A stretch of DNA of 64,000 nucleotides from Oceanisphaera profunda (GTDB lineage Bacteria > Pseudomonadota > Gammaproteobacteria > Enterobacterales > Aeromonadaceae), in NCBI RefSeq assembly GCF_002157895.1, contig NZ_CP021377.1:744001-808000 (forward strand). The letters are read 5' to 3'. A program made the position numbers and the translations under genes. The notes beneath the pieces are model-generated. The model searched no databases. It had not been told where the DNA came from and saw only the letters and a list, made by a program, of their open reading frames with translations. Of this stretch, positions 18,627 through 27,617 are shown in pieces. How positions within the stretch are numbered: position 1 is the stretch's first letter; every line of letters begins with the position of its first letter.

Positions 18627-18708
18627 TAGTGGTGAGTGATGAGTTGTGAGTGATGAGTTGTGAGTGGCTCCACACAGTGTTTAGTGATGGGTTTTTAGTG
18701 TTGAATGA
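18627..18708. repeat. Heptad repeat downstream of four-helix-bundle gene 1
   Basis: GTGAGTG-ATGAGTT occurs twice plus a third GTGAGTG, followed by ACAGTGT, TTAGTGA, TGGGTTT, TTAGTGT, TGAATGA. All keep 7-bp phase apart from one break at GCTCCAC. It abuts the stop codon of the four-helix gene. Confidence 0.85.
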
Positions 18709-18710
18709 AT

Positions 18711-19094
18711 TCATGCCTTAGAGTTCGCTTTTAGATTCTGTTGTGTATTTTTGACTATTGTGGTGAGTATCTTTATGAGTTCATCGCTTTGCTCTAGTAG
18801 ACTCATAACGTGCGGTTCTAATTTATCTATGTAACCTGTTGCGCAAAGTAGCTCTAGCCAGTATTTTGTTTCTCTAGCTTCTTTGCTAGCAATGCTCATT
18901 TTTGAAGCAAAATCAGCTTTAGACTGACCCGCCTGAGCCTCATTGATATTAGCGCCAATAGAAGTACCAGAGCGCAGCAGCTGTTTAGAGAGCACATACT
19001 CCTTCTGCTCTTTTGACAAATGCTGATACAACTTAACTATTCTTATAGAAAACTCAAATGATTTGTTAAGTACATTATTGTCTTGCGCCATCAT
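18711..19094 (-). CDS. Four-helix-bundle protein (S23/Avd-like family), copy 1
   Basis: A 127-residue, all-helical small protein: FEFSIRIVKLYQHLSKEQKEYVLSKQLLRSGTSIGANINEA matches the four-helix-bundle family named after 23S rRNA intervening-sequence proteins, with relatives (Avd) in diversity-generating retroelements. The SGTSIGANINEAQAG segment is the family hallmark. ATG 19094 or 19091 is likely; an AAAAGGA box precedes. No function is proven for free-standing members. Both flanks are 7-bp repeats (18627-18708 and 19153-19223), and it interrupts the wbpM-DegT gene pair. Confidence 0.88.
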   Translation of the reverse strand: MMAQDNNVLNKSFEFSIRIVKLYQHLSKEQKEYVLSKQLLRSGTSIGANINEAQAGQSKADFASKMSIASKEARETKYWLELLCATGYIDKLEPHVMSLLEQSDELIKILTTIVKNTQQNLKANSKA

Positions 19095-19152
19095 CACATT
19101 CCTTTTGATGAAAATAACTCTCTTAACTCAAGACGATAAAGCTCGAAAACAC

Positions 19153-19223
19153 CATGTTGAGTTTTAAATGTTGAATGTTGAGTTTTTAACAATTCACCAC
19201 TAAACATTCATCACTCAACACTA
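19153..19223. repeat. Heptad repeat upstream of four-helix-bundle gene 1, fold-back
   Basis: ATGTTGA, GTTTTAA, ATGTTGA, ATGTTGA, GTTTTTA is followed by ACAATTC, ACCACTA, AACATTC, ATCACTC, AACACTA. The two halves are roughly complementary, so the block can fold back on itself. Confidence 0.85.
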
Positions 19224-19227
19224 TTTT

Positions 19228-20403
19228 TTAACGCTGTGCTTCAGTGAGTACTTTTGCTAACACTGCGGCAGTTTTTGTCATTTCGGCTTGCGTTAGCGTG
19301 GGGTGCACTAAAAACATTAAGCTGGTTTCGCCTAAAAGCTTCGCATTAGGTAAACGCTCAGTCGGTCTAAAGTCGGTATTATCAAAGGCTTTTTCTAAAT
19401 ACACCTCAGAACAACTGCCCTGAAAACACGGCACGCCTTCGGCGACCATAGCTTCTACTATGCGGTCGCGGCTCCAGCCGTCCGCTAGCTGCTCTGGGTT
19501 TACAAATAAGTAATGTTTATATTCGGCATGCTCCATGTGCGCAGGTACTGTTACGGTACGCACTACATTAAAGCCATTGGCGACTTCATCAATCAGCTGT
19601 GCATTAGCTTGGCGAGCGGCAGTCCAGTCTGTCATGCGGGTTAGTTGAATACGGCCAATGGCACCCTGCATTTCGGTCAGGCGCCAGTTGGTACCAAAGC
19701 TTTCGTGTAACCATCTAAAGCCGGGCGCATGCTCTGTTTCATAAACTGCTGCATAGCTTTTACCGTGATCTTTATAGCTCCACATTTTGCGCCATAGCGC
19801 TTCATCATTCGTAGTCACCATGCCGCCTTCGCCGCCGGTGGTCATTATTTTGTCTTGGCAAAAACTCCAAGCACCAATATGACCAATACTGCCCACCGCC
19901 TTACCTTTATATTTAGCACCGTGTGCTTGAGCGCAATCTTCAATCACATAAAAGCCATGCTCTTTACTTAACGCCATAATAGCATCCATTTCTGCCGGCA
20001 TGCCCGCTAAATGCACGACTACTACCGCTTTAGTATTCGGCGTTAATACAGCGGCAATCTGTTCGGCTTCTATATTTTGGCTATTCAAATCCACATCGGC
20101 AAACACCGGCGTAGCACCAGCGGTAACAATAGAGGATACAGAAGCTAAAAAGGTACGAGGAGTAACGATTACCTCATCACCCTCGCCTATTTCTAATACT
20201 TTTAAGGCCACGTCTAATGCCAAAGTACCGTTAGCCAGTGCCACCGCATATTTACTGTCAGCCCAAGCGGCAAACTCTTTTTCAAACAAGCGGCACTCTT
20301 GGCCAGTCCAGTAGTTTACTTTATTAGACAGCAGTACATCACGCACCGCATCGCCTTCTTCTGTAGTAAAAGAAGGCCAAGGAGAGAAAGGAGTATTTAG
20401 CAT
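19228..20403 (-). CDS. DegT/DnrJ/EryC1 family sugar aminotransferase
   Basis: A PLP-dependent enzyme, 391 residues, that would aminate the 4-keto sugar made by the WbpM-like dehydratase. The PLP-lysine motif IGAWSFCQDKIMTTGGEGGMV is present, with EDCAQAHGAKYKGKAVG before it and the N-terminal PWPSFTTEEGDAV start. Close in pattern to PglE/PglC-type aminotransferases of bacillosamine synthesis. It lies 54 bp after the ATP-grasp gene stop. Confidence 0.9.
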   Translation of the reverse strand: MLNTPFSPWPSFTTEEGDAVRDVLLSNKVNYWTGQECRLFEKEFAAWADSKYAVALANGTLALDVALKVLEIGEGDEVIVTPRTFLASVSSIVTAGATPVFADVDLNSQNIEAEQIAAVLTPNTKAVVVVHLAGMPAEMDAIMALSKEHGFYVIEDCAQAHGAKYKGKAVGSIGHIGAWSFCQDKIMTTGGEGGMVTTNDEALWRKMWSYKDHGKSYAAVYETEHAPGFRWLHESFGTNWRLTEMQGAIGRIQLTRMTDWTAARQANAQLIDEVANGFNVVRTVTVPAHMEHAEYKHYLFVNPEQLADGWSRDRIVEAMVAEGVPCFQGSCSEVYLEKAFDNTDFRPTERLPNAKLLGETSLMFLVHPTLTQAEMTKTAAVLAKVLTEAQR

Positions 20404-20457
20404 AAAGAGTAAGCCTTACAATAAAACAGGGTGAATAAAAAATACAACAGTTAACGT

Positions 20458-21474
20458 TTAACGAGCAGCAACTAGTGTATCGCATTTAGCAAAAGTTTCA
20501 CCTACACGATAGTTGATAGCAATTTCATTATCTCTACCTAATAAAGATAGCAATAAAGCTTTAACAAAGTTGCCACCTGCTTCATGAGTAAACGGATAGC
20601 CGCCACCAAATCTAGGGTTAAGCTCTAATAAATACATCTTATTATCGCGTTCTAAAAAATCGCAATCAAGATTGCCTTTGTGCTTAAGGTTCGTCGCTAT
20701 TTGTTGTGCATAATATGAAAACGGGGCATCATTAACTGTTACTGCTTTATCTGTTTCGCCAGATCGCATAGACAATTTCTTTTTACATACCACACCATGG
20801 TACTTGCCTTGCATATCATTAAAGATATCTACGCCGTACTCATCACCCACTATAAACTCTTGTATTAAAACTAAGTCATCAGAGCCAGCAAACTTAGCTA
20901 AATGAGATGCTAAAAACTCAGATTTACAAGTAGAAAATGCTTCTGCCAATTCATGATCAGCGTTAATCACGTACAAGCCGAAGGAAGCTGAGCCCCACCG
21001 TGGCTTTACAATAAGAGGATAAGATACTTCATGGTTAGCTATTGCCGTTAACGCAGAGTCAACTGTAAGATAAGATGCTGGTACGGGTATATTATGCTCA
21101 AGACCAAACTGCACAGTTGCCCATTTATCGGAACATAGTTCGATAGCTGCGCTCTCAGCTAACACTAACCGCACGCCTATATCACTGAAACGTTTTTCAT
21201 TAGCGGCTAATATGGGTAACTCCATATCATTCAAAGAAATCAAAGCAGTTACTGCTTCTTTTTTACAAATATCTAACACAGTATCGAGATAGCTTTCATC
21301 ATAAATACTGGGCACTTCGTACCAAGCATCACAGGCAGCTAGAGCTGGAGCAGTACGAGACATATCGGTGCCAATCAAGCGGCCATTAAATAGTGGTTCA
21401 GCTTTAAAATAGTCAATTAAATACTTACGACGACCCGCACAAGAAAATAAAATATTCAAATTACACTCCACCAT
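20458..21474 (-). CDS. ATP-grasp ligase, probable sugar N-acylating enzyme
   Basis: 338 residues from the ATG at 21474 (MVECNLNILFSCAGRR), overlapping the GNAT stop by 14 bp. ATP-grasp features: NMELPILAANE-like pre-domain, YPLIVKPRWGSASFGL as the nucleotide-binding lysine loop, VLIQEFIVGDEYGVDIF, and the metal-binding LLELNPRFGGGYPF. Such enzymes couple a carboxylate to an amine. In Neisseria an ATP-grasp domain fused to the phosphoglycosyl transferase (PglB2) makes a glyceramido-acetamido trideoxyhexose; here the same activities appear as separate adjacent genes. The substrate is inferred, not shown. Confidence 0.82.
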   Translation of the reverse strand: MVECNLNILFSCAGRRKYLIDYFKAEPLFNGRLIGTDMSRTAPALAACDAWYEVPSIYDESYLDTVLDICKKEAVTALISLNDMELPILAANEKRFSDIGVRLVLAESAAIELCSDKWATVQFGLEHNIPVPASYLTVDSALTAIANHEVSYPLIVKPRWGSASFGLYVINADHELAEAFSTCKSEFLASHLAKFAGSDDLVLIQEFIVGDEYGVDIFNDMQGKYHGVVCKKKLSMRSGETDKAVTVNDAPFSYYAQQIATNLKHKGNLDCDFLERDNKMYLLELNPRFGGGYPFTHEAGGNFVKALLLSLLGRDNEIAINYRVGETFAKCDTLVAAR

Positions 21475-22009
21475 GAAAATACTCATAAGCATTTAGTTCG
21501 TTATTAACATCATCTAAAAATATAGATAATATTAATCTATCAACATAACGACCTCTAAACCAAGAGTGTTTTAGCAGAGTACCTTCTAAAGAGAAACCAA
21601 TATTTTCATACAAGCTTAGAGCCGCTTCATTTCCTGCTGTCACAAACAAAGTAATCTTACGTAAACCTAACTCATCTTTAGCGAAAGTTAAAAGCCAATT
21701 AGTAATAAAGCGGCCACATCCTTTCCCTTGTATATCATTATCAATAAAAATATAAAACTCTGCCGTTCCATTTTTATGAGATATATTAACTAAACCTGAG
21801 AATCCTACTACGGCCTCACCTTCCAGAAATACAAAATCAGTCCTTACGGTAGACTTAATAATGCTATCACACCAAAGCTCAGTTTTTTCAACACTAACGG
21901 GCTGCTCCATAAATACGCCATTGATTACAGAAGGCTGACGTAGAATTCTGACTCTTTCAGGAGCGTATTTTTTGGTCATCGGTCGAACGACAATATTATT
22001 TCTCATCAT
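21461..22009 (-). CDS. GNAT family N-acyltransferase
   Basis: 182 residues, RimJ/RimL-like GNAT fold: the acetyl-CoA loop is seen in DIQGKGCGRFITNWLL and the late motif in NEAALSLYENIGFSLEG. Its first codons overlap the phosphoglycosyl transferase stop (ATGATGAG), so the two are translationally coupled. In this setting it probably acylates the amino group of a 4-amino-4,6-dideoxy sugar nucleotide. Confidence 0.85.
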   Translation of the reverse strand: MMRNNIVVRPMTKKYAPERVRILRQPSVINGVFMEQPVSVEKTELWCDSIIKSTVRTDFVFLEGEAVVGFSGLVNISHKNGTAEFYIFIDNDIQGKGCGRFITNWLLTFAKDELGLRKITLFVTAGNEAALSLYENIGFSLEGTLLKHSWFRGRYVDRLILSIFLDDVNNELNAYEYFHGGV

Positions 22010-22607
22010 TTATCTGCCTCTGTCTGTATTTATGAAATGCACCTTGAGGAGCAGCTTCTAATACGTCTTCTCGTTTAAATACTTTTTTAATTGTATCTAT
22101 AATGATAGATATATCTAAGAAAAGGTTTCTCTGATCAACGTACTTAACATCTAAGTGTAATTTTTGCTCCCAAGTAAGGGCATTTCGTCCTGATATTTGC
22201 GCTAACCCTGTCAAACCGGGTCTTACATCATGCCGACGCATCTCTTCTTCTGTATAGTAAGGCAAGTACTCCATCAGTAATGGTCTTGGCCCAACTAAGC
22301 TCATTTCACCTTTTAATACGTTCCATAACTCAGGTAACTCATCCAAACTAGTCGCACGCAGCTTTCTACCGAACGGTGTCATTCTTTCGCTATCTGGCAA
22401 TGGTTTACCCTGTGTATCTACCGCATCGCGCATACTTCTGAATTTAACCATTTCAAATGGCTTACCGCATTTACCAGGACGAACTTGACGAAAGAGTACC
22501 GGAGAGCCAAGGTTTTTACTAATTTTCCATGCCACAATAGCTATTACCGGACTAAGTAATATCAGCCCACATACAGAAGCAACAATATCAAATAAACGTT
22601 TAAACAT
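21996..22607 (-). CDS. Phosphoglycosyl transferase (PglC/WecA-independent initiating sugar transferase)
   Basis: 203 residues, the minimal monotopic PglC-type fold: a single N-terminal re-entrant membrane helix (IVASVCGLILLSPVIAIVAW), KFRSMRD, the catalytic Asp-Glu pair in SLDELPELWNVLKGEMSLVGPRPL, and RPGLTGLAQISGRN. It moves a phospho-sugar from UDP to undecaprenyl phosphate, starting repeat-unit assembly. Presence beside the WbpM, DegT, GNAT and ATP-grasp genes suggests that the first sugar is the modified amino-trideoxyhexose. Confidence 0.92.
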   Translation of the reverse strand: MFKRLFDIVASVCGLILLSPVIAIVAWKISKNLGSPVLFRQVRPGKCGKPFEMVKFRSMRDAVDTQGKPLPDSERMTPFGRKLRATSLDELPELWNVLKGEMSLVGPRPLLMEYLPYYTEEEMRRHDVRPGLTGLAQISGRNALTWEQKLHLDVKYVDQRNLFLDISIIIDTIKKVFKREDVLEAAPQGAFHKYRQRQINDEK

Positions 22608-22651
22608 AAACTAATCACCTATAACAATTGAACATTCAGAAAACAACAACT

Positions 22652-23923
22652 TCAAGGTGTATAGTTACAGATGGTTTTTTTGAATTTACCAGAACTCAAC
22701 ACAGGTATTTCATTAACATATACCACACCTATATTAGCGTCATTACCCAAAACAGGAACAAGAACACATCTAAAGTCTTCTTTAGTATATATCCCGTCGG
22801 CTCCAGATACTTTTAAGACATATGATTTTTTTTCTTCTTGAATAAACTGATATTGGGCTAGTTTATCAAACTTCCACATATACACGCTTAAGGTATGTGG
22901 TGTTAGCACATTTCCTTCAACATCGTAAATCACATCAACCTGTCGACCCTGCACTGCTTGAATGCTCTTTGAGAACTGCTCACTTCCGACTTTAACTGCT
23001 AAATCCCCTGTATCATATCGAATATATGGCATAGCATAATTAAATAAGTCTGTAATAACTATCCGGCCAACTTCTCCTTCACTAGCAGGCTCATCAGAAT
23101 TCTCTTTAAGTATTTCAACTAAATAACTAGGATGGTTAACTATAAATGTATCTGTACAGTCTAATGTTTGAGCTACAATACCATTCTCTTGATTTGAATA
23201 CCTGTCATAAACATTACATAACAGTACTTCTTTTATCTGACGCTTAATTTCAACAGGCATTACTTCAGAACTAGTTACAATTGACTTCAAACCAGCAGGT
23301 TTAATATCCGCATGCTCCTTTACAATATAACGGACAAAGTACTCATACGTAGAAGCATAACCCAAGCATGAGGTTAACTTCTTATCATTTTTAAGTAAAC
23401 TTACCGCCCCTTTAAAAACCTCATCATTAAACTTAAGAATATTAATACACACTATATTTTGTATTAGACGCACAAGCGATGACTTTGAATTGTTCTCATT
23501 CCAAACCCTAAAGAATATAAACTTATTACCTAGAACTTGCTCCGCTCGTTCATTAAAATATATCAACTCTGCTAAAACCCTATTTCTTTTCCTCTTGTCT
23601 TGATATGATTTAAAAGGGGTACCGGTAGAACCACTTGTCGACATTACATGTAACTGATCAAGCTGGTACCCACTACTGATGAACCCATCAAAATAATTTT
23701 TGATAGTGCTCTTATTTATAACAGGAAAAGTTGTTATATCTAATGAAGTCTTATACTCGCTATAGAAACTACAATTATTAGTGGCATGTTTAAGTAATCT
23801 ATCTAAACTTTCATTGTTGATTGGCTTATCAATATTATCCCTTATCGCCTTATATTGCCTTTTAATATCGCCGCCTTGCAACGTATCTTTTAGCCAAAAA
23901 GCAGTTTTTCTAAAATTAAACAT
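22652..23923 (-). CDS. CapK-like adenylate-forming enzyme (phenylacetate-CoA ligase superfamily)
   Basis: 423 residues with the AMP-binding P-loop-like motif STSGSTGTPF near residue 96, VTSSEVMPVEIKRQI, YSNQENGIVAQT and YIRYDTGDLAV, the order seen in CapK/phenylacetate-CoA ligases. CapK relatives occur in capsule loci and may activate a carboxylic acid for decoration of the polymer. The acid is unknown. The gene is AT-rich and 44 bp upstream of the phosphoglycosyl transferase gene. Confidence 0.83.
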   Translation of the reverse strand: MFNFRKTAFWLKDTLQGGDIKRQYKAIRDNIDKPINNESLDRLLKHATNNCSFYSEYKTSLDITTFPVINKSTIKNYFDGFISSGYQLDQLHVMSTSGSTGTPFKSYQDKRKRNRVLAELIYFNERAEQVLGNKFIFFRVWNENNSKSSLVRLIQNIVCINILKFNDEVFKGAVSLLKNDKKLTSCLGYASTYEYFVRYIVKEHADIKPAGLKSIVTSSEVMPVEIKRQIKEVLLCNVYDRYSNQENGIVAQTLDCTDTFIVNHPSYLVEILKENSDEPASEGEVGRIVITDLFNYAMPYIRYDTGDLAVKVGSEQFSKSIQAVQGRQVDVIYDVEGNVLTPHTLSVYMWKFDKLAQYQFIQEEKKSYVLKVSGADGIYTKEDFRCVLVPVLGNDANIGVVYVNEIPVLSSGKFKKTICNYTP

Positions 23924-23998
23924 TCTTACACCTCAGATATAAAGGCCGTTGTTTCCTAAATCAAGCGGCGATGGCAACTCCCGTAAGGCTTAGCATCA

Positions 23999-24277
23999 TT
24001 AACAGAATGGCTGTCGAACTGGCATACCCAGCTCTATGACTTTGTTCATTAGCTTTACTCCAGCTAAGATCTCACCTACTTAGCCGTTGTATTTACGTAG
24101 GCTTAGTATTGGACTAGGAAGCTGTTTGTATCGAGACATCGCTGTCTCTGATAGCGAACGGTTATGGTAACCAGACTCTGTTTTCCACTCAGCTAACTTA
24201 CCTGACTTTAGTACGGTTATTGCTGCGCTTCTTGGATTGTCATCTTCGCAGTACCCAGCATTTTTGCGGGGCGGAAC
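23999..24277 (-). pseudogene. IS5-family transposase remnant (C-terminal part)
   Basis: The 355-bp gap translates on the minus strand as GYCEDDNPRSAAI, LAEWKTESGYHNRSLSETA, MSRYKQL, LSLRKYNG, a stop, VGEILAGVKLMNKVIELGMP. This is the well-known C-terminal block of IS5-type transposases, with one internal stop and no N-terminal two thirds. It ends one base from the stop codon of the neighbouring glycosyltransferase gene, so the insertion or deletion that left it ended exactly there. Confidence 0.8.
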
Positions 24278-24278
24278 G

Positions 24279-25406
24279 CTATAACCCCATCCCTTTTAGC
24301 ATTTTCTCGTTAACTTTATGAACATTATATTTCTCTTCAGCCATTTCGCGGGAGCGTAGTCCCATTTGAGATATGAGTTCATGCTGTTCAATAAAACGCA
24401 GCATGGCTTTTTCTAAAGCATCAGCGTCTTTAACAGGAATCAGAAAACCATTATCACCATCAACTACAGTTTCACGACAGCCAGGTGCATCAGTAGTGAT
24501 GACTGCGCGCCCCATAGACATAGCCTCTAATACACTACGCGGAGTTCCTTCACGATAAGAAGGCAGAACAAATACAGAGCAAGCTGCAATACTAGGCTTT
24601 ACGTCTTTAAGTTGACCAATATAGTTCAAACGCTGATCACTAACCCAGCTATCTAATTCATCCTGCTTTATGGAGTCTGGATTAATATCTATTCCACCAA
24701 CCAAATAAAATTCAACATCGGGGTGTTTATTCTTAATTAATTCAGCAGCCTTGGCGTACTCCCTAACTCCTTTACCACCTAATAAACGACCAATAAAAAG
24801 AAACCTAGGAGATTTAAGGTCAGGCGTTGGAGTAAATGGGTACTCATTTAAACTTACACCTGACCCATTAACTACTATTGTGTCTTGCTTGGTAGATATT
24901 ATTTCTAGTTTTTTAAATAAAGCTACATCATCAGGATTTTGGAAAAAAACAATCTGACAACGTTTTAAAGACACTTGATATAGTTTTTGGGCAATAGCTC
25001 TAATTCTACTTCGCTTACTATCGTTATTGCTATCTTGAAAAGCGTAGCCTAAACCAGTAATTAAGGCAAAGCGATGCGGGACTCTAGCTAACCAAGCTGC
25101 AATTGAGCCATAAATAACCGGTTTTATTGTATAACCTAAAACATATTTAGGCTTTATTTTTCGCATCAATCGCCATAAAGAAAGCAATATTTTCATATCA
25201 GCAGTAGGGCTCATACCTGTGCGAGCCATCGGTATGCTATGGGTTATTACTCCCATGGAACTAAGTTCTTTAGCGGTTATGCAACCTGAAGTAAGTTCAG
25301 GAGCAGCGGCATGAACTGTCAAACCTTCATCTAATAAAGCTTGAATTAAAGGCTTACGAAAGCCTGTTAGTGATCCAGCTAAGCTGGCTATAATTAAAAA
25401 TGTCAT
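24279..25406 (-). CDS. Glycosyltransferase family 4
   Basis: 375 residues, GT-B fold: N-terminal GSLTGFRKPLIQALLDEGLTVHAA, an acceptor-domain GYTIKPVIYGS, and the C-terminal donor domain FLFIGRLLGGKGVREYAKAAELIK with the EX7E-type motif in REGTPRSVLEAMSMGRAVITTDAPGCRETV. Typical of WbpH/Cap-type GT4 enzymes adding one sugar of the repeat unit on the cytoplasmic face. Donor not predictable. An IS5 remnant touches its 3' end. Confidence 0.9.
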   Translation of the reverse strand: MTFLIIASLAGSLTGFRKPLIQALLDEGLTVHAAAPELTSGCITAKELSSMGVITHSIPMARTGMSPTADMKILLSLWRLMRKIKPKYVLGYTIKPVIYGSIAAWLARVPHRFALITGLGYAFQDSNNDSKRSRIRAIAQKLYQVSLKRCQIVFFQNPDDVALFKKLEIISTKQDTIVVNGSGVSLNEYPFTPTPDLKSPRFLFIGRLLGGKGVREYAKAAELIKNKHPDVEFYLVGGIDINPDSIKQDELDSWVSDQRLNYIGQLKDVKPSIAACSVFVLPSYREGTPRSVLEAMSMGRAVITTDAPGCRETVVDGDNGFLIPVKDADALEKAMLRFIEQHELISQMGLRSREMAEEKYNVHKVNEKMLKGMGL

Positions 25407-25489
25407 TTACTTAATCTACATGTTAAAGAGTAAAAGTGCATTTAACTAAAACTATACACTTGCTTAACGTTACCATTGCTCCCCTGCAG

Positions 25490-26587
25490 CTAACCATTCC
25501 AAACCTGATTATATCGTCCTACCATTGAATCAATGCTATAACTCTCAACAATTCTAGCGCGAGCAAACTCTTTTCTTTTCATCCACAAATTTGGAGATGA
25601 TGTCATTTCATCAATCGCTTTCATTATCGACATAGCTAAGCCATTTGAATCTTTAATTTTTACAACCCAACCAGTATCACCAACTATTGCTGCAGCATCG
25701 CCAGCATCAGTAGTTACACAAGGAGTGCCACAAGCCATGGCTTCAGCTAAAACATTAGGAAAACCTTCGCTAGAGCTTGAAAGCAAGTGAATATCTAACC
25801 CCCTCATAACACTTGGTATATCAACCCGAGCCCCCATCAAAAAAACATAAGAAGTCAACCCTAACTCATCTATTTTACTAACTATTGTATGATTATTTTT
25901 ATCCATCCCTGAGCCAACCAAGGCTAATGATAAAGAATAACCATTATCAACTAATATTTTTATAGCTTTGAGTAGATTAATATGATCTTTTTCTTGAGTA
26001 TATCTACCGACCATACCTAACTGAACAGGAAAATGAAACAAAGATGGCTGTGGTGCTGGCTTGAAACGGCTTAATTCATAGCCATTTTCTATGACTATCA
26101 TTTTAGATGAGTCATAACCATATTTTTTATGCGACTCACTCGCTGACTGAGCACAACAAATTATTTTATCTGGTATAAATCTACTTATCTTCCCACAAAG
26201 ATTAGCAATGATAATTGTTGAACGATTTGCTTTACCCGGCTCTAATGAGCTATGCCTTATATTCCAGACTATCATCTCCACTCGTAACAATTTAGCTAAT
26301 ACACCACCAATCAAATCTGAGTGATACATCCATGTTTGGACAACATTTGGTCTTATTTTTTTAATTAATCTATATAAATAAAACAACCCTTGTATAGACA
26401 TTCGTCCTTTCTTTTGGTTTAAAAGCTCAACTCTAATACCATTGTTAATTAAAAGGCTAGAGTACTTACCAGCTCCCATTAAAGATACTACAATATGAGT
26501 ATTGCTTTTATCTTGAGTGCAAAGCCTGTAAAGAACACCTTCGGCTCCACCATCTCCTAACCCTGTAATTATATGTAAAACTTTCAT
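25490..26587 (-). CDS. Glycosyltransferase family 4
   Basis: 365 residues from the ATG at 26587 (MKVLHIITGLGDGGAEGVL, the usual GT4 start). The donor domain shows LGMVGRYTQEKDHINLLKAI and SSSEGFPNVLAEAMACGTPCVTTDAGDAAAIV with the two conserved Glu. It lies 7 bp after the preceding glycosyltransferase stop. AT-rich. Acceptor and donor unknown. Confidence 0.9.
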   Translation of the reverse strand: MKVLHIITGLGDGGAEGVLYRLCTQDKSNTHIVVSLMGAGKYSSLLINNGIRVELLNQKKGRMSIQGLFYLYRLIKKIRPNVVQTWMYHSDLIGGVLAKLLRVEMIVWNIRHSSLEPGKANRSTIIIANLCGKISRFIPDKIICCAQSASESHKKYGYDSSKMIVIENGYELSRFKPAPQPSLFHFPVQLGMVGRYTQEKDHINLLKAIKILVDNGYSLSLALVGSGMDKNNHTIVSKIDELGLTSYVFLMGARVDIPSVMRGLDIHLLSSSSEGFPNVLAEAMACGTPCVTTDAGDAAAIVGDTGWVVKIKDSNGLAMSIMKAIDEMTSSPNLWMKRKEFARARIVESYSIDSMVGRYNQVWNG

Positions 26588-26594
26588 GAGTAAC

Positions 26595-27617
26595 TTAAAC
26601 AACCTTTCTAATTGCTCTATTCAATTCTTTAGAGATGACAGTTGACGAGTAGTTTTCACACACTACTTTCCTCCCCACCTCGCCCATTGAATAACATAAT
26701 GATTCATTATCAAGCAGAGATACTATAGCATCTTCCCACTCATAATTATTGTTAATCATGATACCTGACACACCAAAATCCATAACATCTACATTCATTC
26801 CAACTGCACTAACAATAACAGGAACTGACACTGCCATATAAGTTAGCATTTTATAGCTACATTTACCTCGAGCCCATAAAGAGTCGTCAAGTGGCATTAA
26901 CCCTACTGTAAAATCCTGTATATCTTCAACTTCAGTTTCTGAACTCCACTTTTTATATATTACTTTATTTTCTGGTATTAATTTAAATTCTGGTGGGGAA
27001 TTTGCTACTACCTTAAGCTTTACATTTGAATATTTATTTAATACTTTTAGTATTTGAGACTCAATACTATATAAATATTTAAATCCACTAGAACTACCAC
27101 ACCATCCAATTATGAGAAAACCTTCTGGATTATTAATAGTTTTAGACGGTATGAAATAATCAGTGTCTACTGATGTAGGCAATACCGTAACATCGCTATA
27201 TTTTTTATAATGCTCAGCTAAGAAATTATTGCCACAAATTACGTGGTCGGCCTTAGTCGCAATCCTTGTTGCATTATACCCCCTCGTTCCCAAATGAATA
27301 GCGTCATCTACATCAAAAACAAATGGTTTTTTTATTGCCCTCTCAAAAGAATAAAAAGTAGATATTAACGGTTTTTGTATAAAGCAAAGATCATAGTTAC
27401 TAGTTAAACTAACCCTACTTCTAGCTTCATTTAATATTTTAGGAAGCCACATCAATCTATTAAAAACACCAGATGGAGGATGAGAGCCATTTGTGGATAT
27501 ATTTTCTACAACATTAACCCCTAGCGAATTTAGACTTTTTATATGTTGGCGAACCCTAAATCGACTGCTAGGTACATTCTCACCTAATGTTAGAGCCAAC
27601 ATGTTAATCTCACTCAT
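26595..27617 (-). CDS. Glycosyltransferase (GT4-like)
   Basis: 340 residues. ENVPSSRFRVRQHIKSLN near the N-terminus, a donor-domain IGWCGSSSGFKYL, and GKCSYKMLTYMAVSVPVIVSAVGMN, where KxLxYMA replaces the usual EAMA motif, as in several polysaccharide GT4 relatives. The start overlaps the Wzy-like gene by 8 bp. Confidence 0.82.
   Translation of the reverse strand: MSEINMLALTLGENVPSSRFRVRQHIKSLNSLGVNVVENISTNGSHPPSGVFNRLMWLPKILNEARSRVSLTSNYDLCFIQKPLISTFYSFERAIKKPFVFDVDDAIHLGTRGYNATRIATKADHVICGNNFLAEHYKKYSDVTVLPTSVDTDYFIPSKTINNPEGFLIIGWCGSSSGFKYLYSIESQILKVLNKYSNVKLKVVANSPPEFKLIPENKVIYKKWSSETEVEDIQDFTVGLMPLDDSLWARGKCSYKMLTYMAVSVPVIVSAVGMNVDVMDFGVSGIMINNNYEWEDAIVSLLDNESLCYSMGEVGRKVVCENYSSTVISKELNRAIRKVV

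Noticed and set aside
18711-19094. Diversity-generating retroelement suggested by the Avd-like four-helix protein
   Set aside because: No reverse transcriptase, template/variable repeat pair or target gene with a C-type lectin end is visible in the window.
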